A stretch of 64,000 bases of DNA from Larix kaempferi (GCA_027924585.1 BSBM01000186.1:7316001-7380000); one strand, 5' to 3'. Positions 43,750 to 54,994 are shown, numbered from the stretch's first letter. The notes: generated by a model not told the origin, from the sequence alone. Numbers and translations are program-made.

Positions 43750-46700
43750 ACTACTGCTGACTACTGCAGCTTTTACAATGCCTAAATTATTTCTATGGAT
43801 TTCAAAAATATCTTTTGCCAATGGCTTTGTGAATATGTCAGCCAATTGGTCAATTGATTTACAATGCTCAACACGAACTTCACCATTGTTCACAAGCTCT
43901 CTTATGAAGTGATATCTAGTATCAATGTGCTTGCTTTTCTGGTGAAAAACATGGTTCTTGGATAGAGCAATTGCTGAGTTGTTGTCACAATAAACTGTGG
44001 TTGGTCCTTCTTGTTTCTGTTGAAGACCTTCTAAAACTCTGCGTAACCAGACTGCTTGACATGCTGCTGATGTCGCTGCTACATACTCTGCTTCTGCCGA
44101 TGAAAGTGTTACAATGGGCTGCTTCTTGGATGCCCATGAAATCACTCCTGATCCAAGATGAAAAACATGACCGGAAGTGCTCTTCCTGTCATCCAAACTT
44201 CCTGCAAAATCACTGTCAGTGAAACCTGTCAAAACATCATACTCTGTGCTTGAGTATAAAATTCCATAGCTTGAAGTCCCTGCAACATATCGTAAGATCC
44301 TTTTGCCAACTTGCCAATGCGAGTCTTTGGGAGACTCCATGAACCTTGAAATCAAGCTGACAGCAAACATAATATCAGGTCTCGTAGCTGTGAGGTACAT
44401 GAGACTTCCTACAAGTCTTTTATACAATGTTGGATCTACATTGGGACTGCAATCTTCTTTGCTCAACTTAGTACCTGTTGCCACTGGTGTAGGTGTTGTT
44501 TTGCAATTAAGCATTCTGAATCGCTTAAGAACTTCATTAGCATATTTATTTTGAGAGATAAATATACCCTTTTCTGACTGTTCTACTTCTAGGCCAAGAA
44601 AGAACCTCATCAATCCAAGGTCTGTCATCTCAAACTCTTTCTTCATAGCTGCCTTGAACTCATCTACTGAGAGGTCGCCTGTAAAAATCATATCATCAAC
44701 ATACAAACAAACTATTAAAATCTGTCCTTGTTGATTTACCTTTGTGTAAAGTGTTGGTTCATTGCTGCTTCTGCTAAAACCATTTTTGATGAGATAAGAA
44801 TCAATTCTGCTATACCAAGCTCTTGGAGCTTGCTTAAGCCCATATAGAGCTTTCTTCAACTTGTAAACTTTGTCTTCATGTTCTTTTATTTCATACCCAT
44901 GTGGTTGCTCCACATAAATTTCTTCTTCAAGAATTCCATTCAAGAATGCCGACTTGACATCCATCTGATACACTTTCCATTTTTTTTGTGCTGCAATTGC
45001 TAGGACTGCTCTTACTGTGTCCAATCTTGCCACTGGTGCAAAAGTTTCTCCAAAATCAATTCCTGGTTGTTGCGAGAAACCCTTTGCTACTAACCTTGCC
45101 TTGTACCTATCAATCTCACCTTTTTCATTGAGTTTGGTTTTATAAACCCACTTCACACCAATGGGTTTCTTATTCTTTGGCAGGTCAACTAGATCCCATG
45201 TATCATTTCTCTCAATGGAATCTATCTCTTCGTCCATAGCATTTACCCAATGCTCTTGTTTTACAGCCTCTTCATAAAACACAGGTTCACTAGCAATAAA
45301 AACATAATTGGTATTTGCATCCAATTCATCATAAATATCTGTCAATCTTCTAGTCTTTTTATTACTGTAATCAGATTCATTACCTGACTGCGGACTTGAT
45401 GCTTCACCTCGAACTGAGTTTCTAGGTGTTCTTTCTGGAGTATTTGCTATTGGTGAAGATGCTACTGGATCTTGTTGTCCAATCAACTCCTCATCTTCTC
45501 CATCTTCTGGTTGGGGTATTGCAGCTCCCATACCCTTGTCTATGGTTCCATTCCATGACTCTTCCTCCTTGAACAAAACATCTCTGCTGAGAATAACCTT
45601 TTTGGTAATAGGGTTATACAGCTTGTAGGCTTTAGTTTGTTCACCATATCCAAGAAATATACATTTCTCACTCCTGTCGTCTAGCTTTTTTCTTAGCTGT
45701 TTAGGAACATGAGCATAAGCAACACAACCAAATACTCTGAAATGAGAAACATTACAAGTCATACCTGACCATGCTTTCTCTGGTACTCTGTTCTTCACAA
45801 TTTTGGTGGGAGATCTGTTCATCACATGAACAGCACACGCCACTGCGTCTCCCCAAAATTCATGGGACACATTTCTTCCTTTCAGCATGCTCCTTGCCAT
45901 ATTCATGATGGTTCTGTTCTTGCGTTCTGCAATACCATTCTGCTGAGGAGTATATCTTGTAGTGAATTGCCTCTTGATTCCATGATGCTTGCAGTAATCA
46001 TGAAATTCCTTTAATTCATACTCTCCCCCTCCATCAGATCTCAATACTTTGAGTTGATAACCACTCTGTTTTTCAACCAAAGCCCTAAATTCCTTGAACT
46101 TGCCAAAAGTTTCAGACTTCTGACGAAGGAAATACACCCATGTTTTTCTACTGAAATCATCAATAAATGTAAGGAAATAATAGCTTCCACCAATCGATTG
46201 AGTTTGCATTGGTCCAACTAGATCAGTATGAATAAGTTCTAAAGGTGCATGTGCCCTTCGAGACATACCTTTAGGAAAGCTATCCCTGTGCTGCTTTGCA
46301 ATGATGCAACACTCACAACTGCTTTCTGGCTCCTTCATAGGGGGCAATCCCTTTACCATCTCTTTCTGCTGCAAAAACTTGAGACCACCAAAGTGAAGAT
46401 GTCCATATCTAAAATGCCATAGCCAATAATCATCTATGCAAGTGGATTTTTGAGCAAAAGAGGTTACCTTGCTGCTGCAATTCATGACTAGTGGATACAT
46501 CCTGTTCCTAGTCACTTGTATTTTGATGATCAAATGTCGATTTGGGTCATAAATTTCACAGTCTGATCCATCAAAGACAAGTTTGTACTTCTTTTCAGTG
46601 AGTTGCCCAATGCTAAGCAGATTATGCTTCAATCCTGGAGCATAATAGACATCTGAGATTGTCTTTTGTTGGCCTTGTTTGGTCAGAATGTTGACCACTC

Positions 46701-47805
46701 CTTTTCCAAGAACTGGAACCACCTCATCCGTGCCAACTTTGACCTCTGTCCTCACTGATTCATCTAGGTCTGCAATTAGACCTCTGTCACCTGTCATATG
46801 GTTACTGCAGCCACTATCTAAAAGCCAAAGTCCCTTTGGGCTTTCGTGTGCAGCATGACATGTAAGAAATAACATATCATCTTTATCCTCAGAGGTATTA
46901 GTCACATTAGCATTATGATTTGCTTGATCAGCCTTTTTCTTTTTGCATTGATGAGCATAATGCCCAAATTTATTGCAATAATAACACTGAATATTAGATT
47001 TATCTGACCTTTTTTTGTCGCAGTTTCCGTCTTCATGGTTATGATGGTGATCTTGATCTCCATTGCCATTACTTCGGCCACTTCTGCCTCGTCCTCTTGA
47101 TCCTCCTCTGCCTCTGCCTCTTCCTCTGCTTCTTGAGAATGAGACATGTGCTTTGAAAGCATTCTCATGAGAGGATTCTTCATTCCTGTTGAGTCTGGAT
47201 TCAAATGAAAGTAAAGATCCGGTCAACTCGTCTATAGAGAGAGTACTCAGATCTTTTGCTTCTTCAATCGCTGAAACTTTCGACTCAAATTTGTGGGGTA
47301 GGGATCTCAGAACCCTTTCAACCACCCTTTGATCTCCAATCTTTTCACCATAGATATTCAGCTGATTAACAATCCCCATGACTTTGGTCATGAAAGAGTC
47401 TACAGAGTCTGATTCTTTCATCTTCAGATCTTCAAAGTCTCTTCTAAGGTTTTGGAGTGTTGCTGTTTGAACCTTACCAGCACCTTGATAACTGGTCGCC
47501 AAGGTATCCCATGCTGCTTTGGCATGTAAAGATGCTGATATCTTTGGAAATACACTGTTATCCAAAGCGTTCATTATGAGATGCAGTGCCTTTGCATCCT
47601 TCTTCCTATGCGCTCGCAGGACATCCTTCTCTGCGTTTGAAAGGGCTTGAAAAGCTGCCTCATCTGCAGGTTCGGAATAGCCATACACGACATATTCCCA
47701 TGCATCTTCTGACCTGAGATAAACTGCCATCCTCGTGGCCCATACATCATAGTCCTTTTTCCCTGTAAGAGGAGAAATCTGAGATTGATTGCTGCTAGAA
47801 GCCAT
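43744..47805 (-). CDS. Element F gag-pol polyprotein (Ty1/copia)
   Basis: One frame of 1353 codons from ATG at 47805 (MASSSNQSQISPL). An upstream in-frame ATG at 47919 would add a Lys-rich, unlikely 38-residue extension. Order: gag helices (residues 1-230); Arg/Gly-rich stretch; zinc knuckle CYYCNKFGHYAHQC (~273); aspartic protease LLDSGCSNHMTG (~330); GAG-pre-integrase His/Cys region (HFRYGHLH); integrase core with LIHTDLVGP (~527), RSDGGGEY and AERKNRTI; reverse transcriptase with FAPVARLDTVR (~925) and YVDDMIFTG (~1037); RNase H with TDSDFAGS (~1200) and the KHIDTRYHFIREL block near the C-terminus. Catalytic motifs of all enzymes are intact and I see no stop or frameshift. It has the usual length and the copia order, integrase before RT. 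Confidence 0.96.
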   Translation of the reverse strand: MASSSNQSQISPLTGKKDYDVWATRMAVYLRSEDAWEYVVYGYSEPADEAAFQALSNAEKDVLRAHRKKDAKALHLIMNALDNSVFPKISASLHAKAAWDTLATSYQGAGKVQTATLQNLRRDFEDLKMKESDSVDSFMTKVMGIVNQLNIYGEKIGDQRVVERVLRSLPHKFESKVSAIEEAKDLSTLSIDELTGSLLSFESRLNRNEESSHENAFKAHVSFSRSRGRGRGRGGSRGRGRSGRSNGNGDQDHHHNHEDGNCDKKRSDKSNIQCYYCNKFGHYAHQCKKKKADQANHNANVTNTSEDKDDMLFLTCHAAHESPKGLWLLDSGCSNHMTGDRGLIADLDESVRTEVKVGTDEVVPVLGKGVVNILTKQGQQKTISDVYYAPGLKHNLLSIGQLTEKKYKLVFDGSDCEIYDPNRHLIIKIQVTRNRMYPLVMNCSSKVTSFAQKSTCIDDYWLWHFRYGHLHFGGLKFLQQKEMVKGLPPMKEPESSCECCIIAKQHRDSFPKGMSRRAHAPLELIHTDLVGPMQTQSIGGSYYFLTFIDDFSRKTWVYFLRQKSETFGKFKEFRALVEKQSGYQLKVLRSDGGGEYELKEFHDYCKHHGIKRQFTTRYTPQQNGIAERKNRTIMNMARSMLKGRNVSHEFWGDAVACAVHVMNRSPTKIVKNRVPEKAWSGMTCNVSHFRVFGCVAYAHVPKQLRKKLDDRSEKCIFLGYGEQTKAYKLYNPITKKVILSRDVLFKEEESWNGTIDKGMGAAIPQPEDGEDEELIGQQDPVASSPIANTPERTPRNSVRGEASSPQSGNESDYSNKKTRRLTDIYDELDANTNYVFIASEPVFYEEAVKQEHWVNAMDEEIDSIERNDTWDLVDLPKNKKPIGVKWVYKTKLNEKGEIDRYKARLVAKGFSQQPGIDFGETFAPVARLDTVRAVLAIAAQKKWKVYQMDVKSAFLNGILEEEIYVEQPHGYEIKEHEDKVYKLKKALYGLKQAPRAWYSRIDSYLIKNGFSRSSNEPTLYTKVNQQGQILIVCLYVDDMIFTGDLSVDEFKAAMKKEFEMTDLGLMRFFLGLEVEQSEKGIFISQNKYANEVLKRFRMLNCKTTPTPVATGTKLSKEDCSPNVDPTLYKRLVGSLMYLTATRPDIMFAVSLISRFMESPKDSHWQVGKRILRYVAGTSSYGILYSSTEYDVLTGFTDSDFAGSLDDRKSTSGHVFHLGSGVISWASKKQPIVTLSSAEAEYVAATSAACQAVWLRRVLEGLQQKQEGPTTVYCDNNSAIALSKNHVFHQKSKHIDTRYHFIRELVNNGEVRVEHCKSIDQLADIFTKPLAKDIFEIHRNNLGIVKAAVVSSSN

Positions 47806-48258
47806 AGACGCTGCGGTGTCTTTCACTGGTTCTATCCAAAATAATCTCCCTTCCTTTTTTTTTTTTAAAAAACAAATAATAATCCTCCCTCTTAAACAAG
47901 TTTTGAAAAATATCTTCAAATATCTTCTTCTCTTGTAAAAAAGAAAAAATTCTTACTCAATAACTACGTGAAAGTCAAAAAACAATCACATAAAGTAAAA
48001 ACCTTTTTGCACTTGTCCAAAAAAACCGCCTAATTCCAATTACCGCTCTTTGTCTTAAGGGAGAGGCCGCGGTGAAATCTCGACAGTTCCTAAAGTACCG
48101 CTCTGTGGACTATAGGGAGGGCGCGGTACTCCAAAAAAATATTTTTTTTTAAATAATTTCTCCAAAAAAAATAATTTCTTAAAAAAACTTACAAATTCTT
48201 CAAAGCTACGGCTTTGGCTTCTTCGGAAATTGATGCTACCAATTTGATCTTCTCCTAT
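47806..48258 (-). other. 5' leader of element F
   Basis: Untranslated region between the primer-binding site and gag. It contains two imperfect copies (near 48042-48075 and 48098-48130) of ACCGCTCT...AGGGAG..CGCGGT, each able to pair ACCGC with GCGGT. These are possible structured leader elements for packaging or translation. Confidence 0.6.
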
Positions 48259-48270
48259 GCTCTGATACCA
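48259..48270 (-). promoter_or_regulatory. Primer-binding site of element F (initiator Met tRNA)
   Basis: GCTCTGATACCA on + is TGGTATCAGAGC on the element's strand, three bases inside the 5' LTR. Confidence 0.92.
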
Positions 48271-48273
48271 AAC

Positions 48274-48530
48274 TGAAGGTTGGAGGCAGAAATAAAACAA
48301 AGATAATGCGGAATGAGCTACGGCTCTTCAATCTTCATTCATAAACGGAGATCAACTGATATAATACAATCAAGAACGTAATGCGTATTTAAACACTTAT
48401 GGAAAACCCTAAAAGCTTTAACCTAGCTTTTGCATGCATGCAAAGCATGCTGTTGCATTTATTAACTAAACTTCTATTTAGTAACTCAAGTAAAAGCTAA
48501 AGCTAACTGAAGTAATTACTATTTCTAACA
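48274..48530 (-). repeat. 5' LTR of element F
   Basis: Identical by eye to 43480-43736. The promoter should lie here. TTTAAATA (near 48390) is the best TATA-like sequence in the sense direction. Confidence 0.95.
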
Positions 48531-48535
48531 ATAAC
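48531..48535. repeat. Target-site duplication ATAAC, right copy (element F)
   Basis: Matches 43475-43479. Confidence 0.92.
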
Positions 48536-48540
48536 GTCTG

Positions 48541-48790
48541 CCATTGGAGGAGGAGGTTTGCCTGCAGACTGAAGTGGGACCCATTCCACCGCACATTCAA
48601 ACCAGTTGCGGGCACGGAAGAGAAGCTTTGGATGGTCTACTTCGCTGACACTTGCACTCTCAAGGCATATCCCCACTCAGACTTACGCCCACCTCAACAA
48701 TGGCTCCGAGGAAACTGGATCTTGGCGCCTCAGGTTCTGTTCTTAGCATATGTCTGATACCCATAATAATTCATATGTCTGATTTTTAAA
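48541..48790 (+). pseudogene. Third copy of the Agenet/Tudor-like exon segment
   Basis: It matches 43030-43400 but keeps the base lost in both left copies. The frame therefore runs on from KLWMVYFADTC through LRPPQQWLRGNWILAPQ to a CAG followed by GTTCTG, which could be a splice donor. This makes it the best-preserved copy. It stands alone, with AT-rich sequence after it, so it is still probably a fragment. Confidence 0.4.
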
Positions 48791-48935
48791 AAAAATTAAA
48801 TATTCTCTTAAAGGAGGGTTTCTAATGCACGCAAATCCGCTATGAAATCCCCCGCAGTGCTCAGGCCCTCTGCCAGTTGCTTATCAACTCTCCAATGTCT
48901 CTCCCAAAATCTGGTGTCGAGAAGGCTTCCTAAAT

Positions 48936-49490
48936 TTAATCTTCCAAGGCGTTGGAATGTCTGATTACAGAACCTGTGGAGAACGGACGAGGAGGAGATC
49001 ATCAGGTAGGTATCTCTCCGACTTCGCCTATACTATTATTATGTTCGATTTATGTGAAATTGGGTTCGATTAAAGTGGAATTATTATGTTCGATTTATGT
49101 GAAATTGGGTTCGATTAAAGTGGAATTAGGTTAAAATTTTAGATGAATTTAAAGTCTCACGAAACTTTGATCAGAAAGGCTATTAGTTATAAGTTTGTGC
49201 TATTTCTATTTCATATAGGGTTTCATCAATGGCCTGTCATAAACCCACCATATATGTGGAGAATGGTGACGGGGTTGGCGAGGTACTGGAGCCCCGAAAT
49301 GTAATCGTAGCGAGCTCTTTCAAGGCGTTGAAATGTAGCATTACAGAACCGGTGGAGAACGGACGAGGAGGAGATCATCAGGTAGGATTTCTCTCTGACT
49401 TCGCCTATACTATTAATATGTATGGGTTAAAGTAGAATTGGGTTCGATTAATATGAAAATAAGTTAAATTTTTAGATGAGTTTAAAGTCT
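48936..49490 (+). pseudogene. Duplicated exon-intron-like segment of unknown gene
   Basis: Two copies (about 48940-49190 and 49319-49490) share AAGGCGTTG.AATGT, ATTACAGAACC.GTGGAGAACG, ATCATCAGGTAGG and a following intron-like stretch. Before the second copy an open frame runs from ATG at 49229 (MACHKPTIYVENGDGVGEVL) to GRGGDHQ and a CAG/GTAGG donor-like site. In the first copy a 39-bp repeat (ATTATGTTCGATTTATG) is duplicated near 49035-49120. I recognise no protein family. Confidence 0.35.
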
Positions 49491-51160
49491 TTTTCCACTA
49501 TAAATTGGCCTTAAAAATGAACCAAAATTTTCGAATCACATACTTTATGAAAATTGTTCCATACTTAGATTGATCCACCGAGCTTTTTTTTACTCTCACA
49601 TTGAACAATTATTTTAAACATTTTTAAGCTAACAAAATAATGAATCTATTGTTTAAAACGGACTTGCAGATTTTCCATATATGTTACCTAAAAAACTATT
49701 AATACCTTTCTTTAGTTATGGATTTCTTCCATTAAAAACAGTTCTTCCACAACCAAATTACTGTAAATGCTTTCTTGAAGAATACCAAACATATGGCTGA
49801 TTGTATACGCTGTGATATGTATTAAGAAAATCAGTTATAAGTTTTTTCTATCTCCATTTCATATGGTGAAAAGCTTGTTAATGTTTACTGATTTCATATA
49901 TGTTATTTGGTTTGTTGATTTTGTGGAGTGATGAATGGGTATTTGTCCAATAGGTATGAGAAGGGTTGCATAACATGTGTCAATTTTTTTCATATGATTG
50001 GCTGAGCAAACAGAAGGGACTTCTCTATTTTATGTTGGATGATGGATACATAAAGGTAGGTATTTACCATGATTTACCCAAATGAAAGAAAATAAATGAA
50101 TAAGTAGATCAAATTAATAATAGATTATTTTGTTCTAGTTACTTTGATAACTTGATTTTTTTATTTTTTAGATAAGAAAATTTTTATCATATTCTTTAAA
50201 TTATTTAATTCAATTTTATTTTTTTTATAAATTTTTTTAAATTAAATTATATAAATCTATATCTATCTATCTATATATATATATAATCCTTACCTTGTTA
50301 TGGTCTTAAATCTTAAAACCTTTACGTGATCAAAGAATGGTCGAAGATGCTGGTTTGTTAGTAGTAGAGTTTTGGTAATAGAGTTCTTTACATATTTGAT
50401 TTTTTAAACAATTTTTATAGTTTATTATTTTGTAGTTAATTTTAACTTATTTTTATATTTTATACATTTTTGTTAAAAAGTAACAATTGATTTTTTATTA
50501 TTTTTTTCTTTATTTTGGAAAAACTTGTTATTAAATTATTCGAAATGCTAAATTTAGAAATAGATAATTAAAAATTAATTTTAGCATGTTTTTTATACAT
50601 GATTTTGTTTTTTTAAGTTAGACATGTAGTGGGATGTTTTTTATTACATAATTTTGTTTTTTAAAGTTAGATATGTAGTTGGAAATAGAGTAATAATTAG
50701 AATGAGAGTAGTATTATTGTTTTAATTTTTATTTAATTTAGTTATCTTGAAATCTCTCTTTATTATATTATTAGAATTTATTTAGTTTTTGTTTTTTAAG
50801 TTAGTCATATGATTGGAAATAGAGTGACGATTAGAATGAAAGTAGTATTTTTTTTTTATAATTTTTATTGGAAATAACTTAGTTCTCTTGAAATCTTTTT
50901 ATTATATTTTTTGAATTTATTTCGTTGATGGATATGTTTAGTTGTTATTATTTATGGATGTAATATTTAAGAACATGGATTGTAAGATATAAATATGTAG
51001 TTTTTTAATATATGTTTTAATGAAAATATTACTAATAGATGTGCACATATAAAGTATATTAAAATTATGAGGAGTATATGATTTTTCTTTCTTTCTTATA
51101 ATGTTATTTATTTATATTATTAAAGTATAGCACTTTTATATATTTTTATTGCAATCGATC
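49491..51160. other. AT-rich DNA without recognisable gene
   Basis: Long T runs and short repeats. A CTATCTATATATAT microsatellite lies at 50258-50285. A diverged ~130-150 bp tandem duplication (about 50650-50780 and 50790-50920) shares AGAATGA.AGTAGTATT and CTTGAAATC. No coding frame is supported. Confidence 0.6.
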
Positions 51161-51164
51161 TTAA

Positions 51165-54100
51165 AGAGGGGTGTAGAAGAGAGGGGTCAAAGGAAGGGAA
51201 GAAGCATTTAAGAGCAAGATAAGGGTAACTAAGGGAGTTTTGGAGTGGTAAAGGAAGAGAAAATGGGGAGAGGAAGAGGGCGTAGGAATAAAGAAAAACA
51301 TATGAAGATGTTGGGTTATAGAAGCACTAGGTAGGAAGGGGGAGAGGAGGAGGAGTGGGGGGAGGGGAGGAGGAGCGAGAGAGGAGGATGTGGGGAGGAA
51401 GAAGAGGGATGGGGAGGGGAGGAGGAGGAGCAAGAAGGGGGATGGGGAGAGGCAGAGAGGGGAGGGGTAGGGGAGGAGGAGGAGGAGTTGATGAGAGGGG
51501 AGGGGAAGGGAAGGTGGATGGGTGGGAGGAGGGGCATAGGGGAGGGAGGGAGGGAGGGAGGGATGGAGGGGGAGGGGGAGGGGGAGGGAAGTGCGGTGAG
51601 GATGGAGAGATAGGGGGTGGAAAGGAGGGAGAGGGTGGAGGGTGAGGGTGAGGTGGGGGGGAGGGAAAGGAAGGAAAGGAGGAGGGAGAGTGGAAGGGGG
51701 ATTGGAGGAGGAGGAGGAGGAGGAGGAGGAGGAAGGGGGGGGGGGAGGCAGGTGAGGAGGAGGAGGGACATGAGCGATGGGGGGGAGGCAGGTGAGGAGG
51801 AGGAGAGGAGGAGGTGGGGAGGAAGGAGGGAGAGGAGGAGGAGGGGATGGGGGAAGGAGGAGGAGGATGGAGACGAGGAGGAGGAGGAGCGAGGGAGGGA
51901 GGGAGGAAGAGGAGGGTGGAAAGATGAGATGGGGGAGGGGAGGGGATATGATAGGGAGAGGGAGGGGAGGTGGATATAAGGAGGAGGAGGGAGGGAGGGA
52001 GGGGAGTGGGGCAGAGGGGATGGGAGTGGGGTGAGGATGAAGAGATAGGGGTTGTAATGAGGGATAGGGTTGGGGGGAGGGTAGTGTAGGGTGAGGTGGG
52101 GGGAGGGAAAGGAAGGAAATGAGGAGGGAGAGTGGAAGGGGGATTGGAGGAGGAGGGGGAAGGGGGGAGGAGGAGGGCAGTGAGGAGGAAGGGATGGGAG
52201 GTGGGGTAGGGGTGGGGGGGATGGAATGTAGGAGAGGAAAATGGGGAGAGGAGGAGGTGGGGACGAAGGATGGCGAGGAGGATAGGAGAAAGACGGGGAT
52301 GGATAAGTGGGAGGTGGAGGTGTAGGAGAAAGAGGGGGATGAGGAAGATGAGGAGGAGGAGGACTAAGGGGAGGTGGTGGAAGCGAATGAGGAATGGGAG
52401 GGAGATGGTGGGGTGTAGAGGGGAGGAGGAGGGGGGAGGGCTCAAGGATACTGAAGGAGAGGGAAGGTGGGAGGAGGGGGAAGGTGAGGCAGAGGGAGAG
52501 GGGGAGGAGTAGGAGGAGGGGGAGATGATGAGTCAGGGGTGGGGGGAAAGGGATGGGAAGGAGACTAAGAACAATAGGAGGAGGGGGGAAGGATGGGAGG
52601 GGAGGGGATAGGGAGAGGGAGGGGAGGGGGATATAGGGAGGAGGAGGGATGGGAGGGGAGTGGGGTGATGATGATGATATAGGTGGTGGAAACGAGGGAG
52701 AGGGTGGGCAGGGTAGGGGAGGGTGAGGTGGGATGATGGGAAGGAAGGAAATGAGGAGGGAGAGTGGAAGGGGGATTGGAGGAGGAGTATCAGGAGCAAG
52801 GGGGAAGTGGGAGGTGAGGAGAAAGGGATGGGAGCTGGGGAGGGGGAATAAAAGTAGGAGAGGAAAAGGTAGAGAAGAGGAGGTGGGGAGGAAGGAGGGA
52901 GAGAAGGAGGAGGGGAGGTGGGAAGGAGGAGGAGGAGGGAGGTGAGGAGGAGGAGGAAAGAGAGAGGAGGATGGGGAGAGGAGGAGAGGGGAGGGATGGG
53001 AGGGAGATGAGGAAAGGGAGGGGAGGAGAGAGGATGGGATAGGGAGAGGGAGGGGAGTGGAGGGGATGAGGAGGAGAGAGGGGAGGGAGTGGGAGAGAGG
53101 GAATAGTAGGAGAAGGGGAGGGGTAGGGGGAGATAGGGAGAAAAGGGGAAGGGGCAGAGGAAGGGAGAGGAAGAGATTGGGAGAGTGGGAGGAAGGGGAG
53201 AGGAAGGCAGAGGGGGGTGGATAGGTGGGAGGTAGAGGTGTAGGAGAAAGAGGGGGATGAGGAAGATGAGGAGGACGGAGACTAAGGGGAGGTGTTGGAA
53301 AGGGATGAGGAGTGGGAGGGGGATGAGGAGTGGGAGGGGAGATGAGGGATGGGGAAGAGGATAGGAGAGTTGGAGGAGGAGGAGGGGAGGGGTGAAGGAT
53401 AAAAGAGGGGAGGGTAGAGGGGAGTAGGGGAGAGATGAGGGAGAGGTAGAGGGGGAGGAGTAGGAGGAGGGGGAGATGATGAGTGGGGGGAGGAGGGGGG
53501 AGGGATCCAAGGGGGGATGGGAAGGAGACTAAGAAGAGGAGGAGGAGGAGGAGGGGAAAGGAGTGGGTACTTAAGGGGAGGGGGGAGGAGGGGGAAGGAA
53601 AGGTGAAGGATAATGAGAGGAGGAAGATGAGGGACGTAGGAACATGGATGGGGATTAAAGGGGAGGGGTGGGGGAGAGGGGGGATCAGGTTTGTTAAGGG
53701 AGTGGGGAAGGAGGAGTTGGAGGGGAGGGTAGGGTAGGGCAGGGGAAGGGGAGTGGAGGGCAGGGGGAAGGTGGGGGGAGGAGTGGAGTTGGGGTGGATG
53801 GCATAAGAAGAAAAGGAGAAGGATGAGGAGGGGAGAGGGAAGAGGGGATGGGAATGGAGGGGTGGAAGTTGAAGGGGGAAGGGGAGGAGGGGTAAGAGGA
53901 GCACATCAAGGGAAGGGGAGAGGGAAAGGGGGAAGAGGAGGGATGGTGGAGGAGAGGACAAGAAGGAGGGGAGGGGGGTGAGGAGAGGATAGGGAGTGGA
54001 TGTTCAAGGATGGGAGAGGGGAGAGGGGAGTGGGAGGGAGAGGTGGGGAGAAGGATTCCAAGAGGCTAGGTGGAGGGGGAGGAATATCAAGGGGGGGGAG

Positions 54101-54990
54101 GGGATATGGTAGAGGAGGAAGTGGGGTGGAGGGGAGGTGGAAAAGGGGAAAAGAACGGGGAGGGTAGGGTAAGGGAGGGGAAATGGGAGAGGGGGAGGTG
54201 GAGGATGATGGGAGGGGAAGGGGGGTTGAAGAGAATAGAGGGTATAGAGGTCGGTTGAAGGATTCCAAGAGGTTAGGTGGATGGGGAGGAGGAGCAATGA
54301 GGGAGGGGAGGAGCAAGGGTAGAGGAGGAAGAAGTCGGGTGGATGGGAGAGGGGAAGGGGGAGGAGAAGGTGGGAGGGGAGGGGAGGGAAGGGGAAGTGG
54401 GATAGGGGAAGGAGGAGGATGATGGGAGGGGATGGGATAGGGGGAGGAAGGGGGAGAGGAGGCAGCAAGGAGATTGGAGAGCATGAGTAGGAGGAGGAGG
54501 AGGAGGAGGAGGAGGATGGGAAGAGAAGTTGTTAAAGGGATGGTGAAATATGGGTAGGAGAGGCATTAGGTGGAAGAGGATGAGGAGGACAAGTAAGGGG
54601 AGGAGGTGAAGGCGGTGATGAGGAGGACTATTATGAGGGGTGGGAAGGAGAGGGAAGGGGTGGGGTGGGGTGGGGTGGGAGGAGGCAGATAGGGAAGGGA
54701 GAAGGAGAGGGGTAGGAGTAGGAGGGGGAGAGGAGGGGGGGAGGGGAGAGGAGGGGGGAGGGAAGAGGAGGGGGGATGATTGGGAGGGGGGGGCAGTTTG
54801 GAAGGAGGAGATGAAAGGGAGTGAAGAGGAGGTTGTGGGAGGAGGGGGGGAAGGGAGGGGGAGGAGGTAGTACGATGGGGACTAGAGGAGGAGGAGGTGG
54901 AGGAGGAGGAGAGCTAGGGAGGATAAAGAAAGGAGTGGATGGGATGCAAAATAATGGGTAGAGGGGAGAGTAGAGTGGAGGGGATGCAAA
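51165..54990 (+). repeat. 3.8 kb polypurine tract (GGA/GGGA-rich)
   Basis: The + strand is almost wholly A and G for about 3.8 kb. A higher-order structure is visible. A block with GGAAGGAAA.GAGGAGGGAG and TGGAAGGGGGATTGGAGG recurs near 51665, 52105 and 52738. A block with GTGTAGGAGAAAGAGGGGGA recurs near 52318 and 53237. A block with GGATTCCAAGAGG.TAGGTGG recurs near 54053 and 54261. The complementary strand is nearly all pyrimidine, which cannot spell stop codons. That explains open frames there of up to 881 codons of Pro/Ser/Leu. It ends where the satellite starts. Confidence 0.92.
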
Positions 54991-54994
54991 ATAA

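Larger units (their letters stand above)
43480..48530 (-). mobile_element. Element F: intact, very young Ty1/copia retrotransposon
   Basis: The element is 5051 bp with two 257-bp LTRs that I read as identical. It has a primer-binding site for initiator Met tRNA at 48259-48270, a polypurine tract next to the 3' LTR, a perfect 5-bp target duplication and one uninterrupted polyprotein on the minus strand. Everything needed for transposition appears present. It landed beside or inside a duplicated Agenet/Tudor-like exon segment, copies of which lie on both sides (43030-43400 and 48541-48740). Confidence 0.95.

Noticed and set aside
46902-47204. 100-codon frame overlapping gag of element F
   Set aside because: It is a shadow in another frame of the Arg/Gly-rich gag segment.
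51316-53961. 881-codon open frame on the minus strand, with further long frames at 51327-52445, 52533-53510 and 53906-55155
   Set aside because: They lie in the polypurine tract. The complementary strand is nearly all C and T, which cannot form stop codons, so length means nothing. The products are Pro/Ser/Leu runs without domains.
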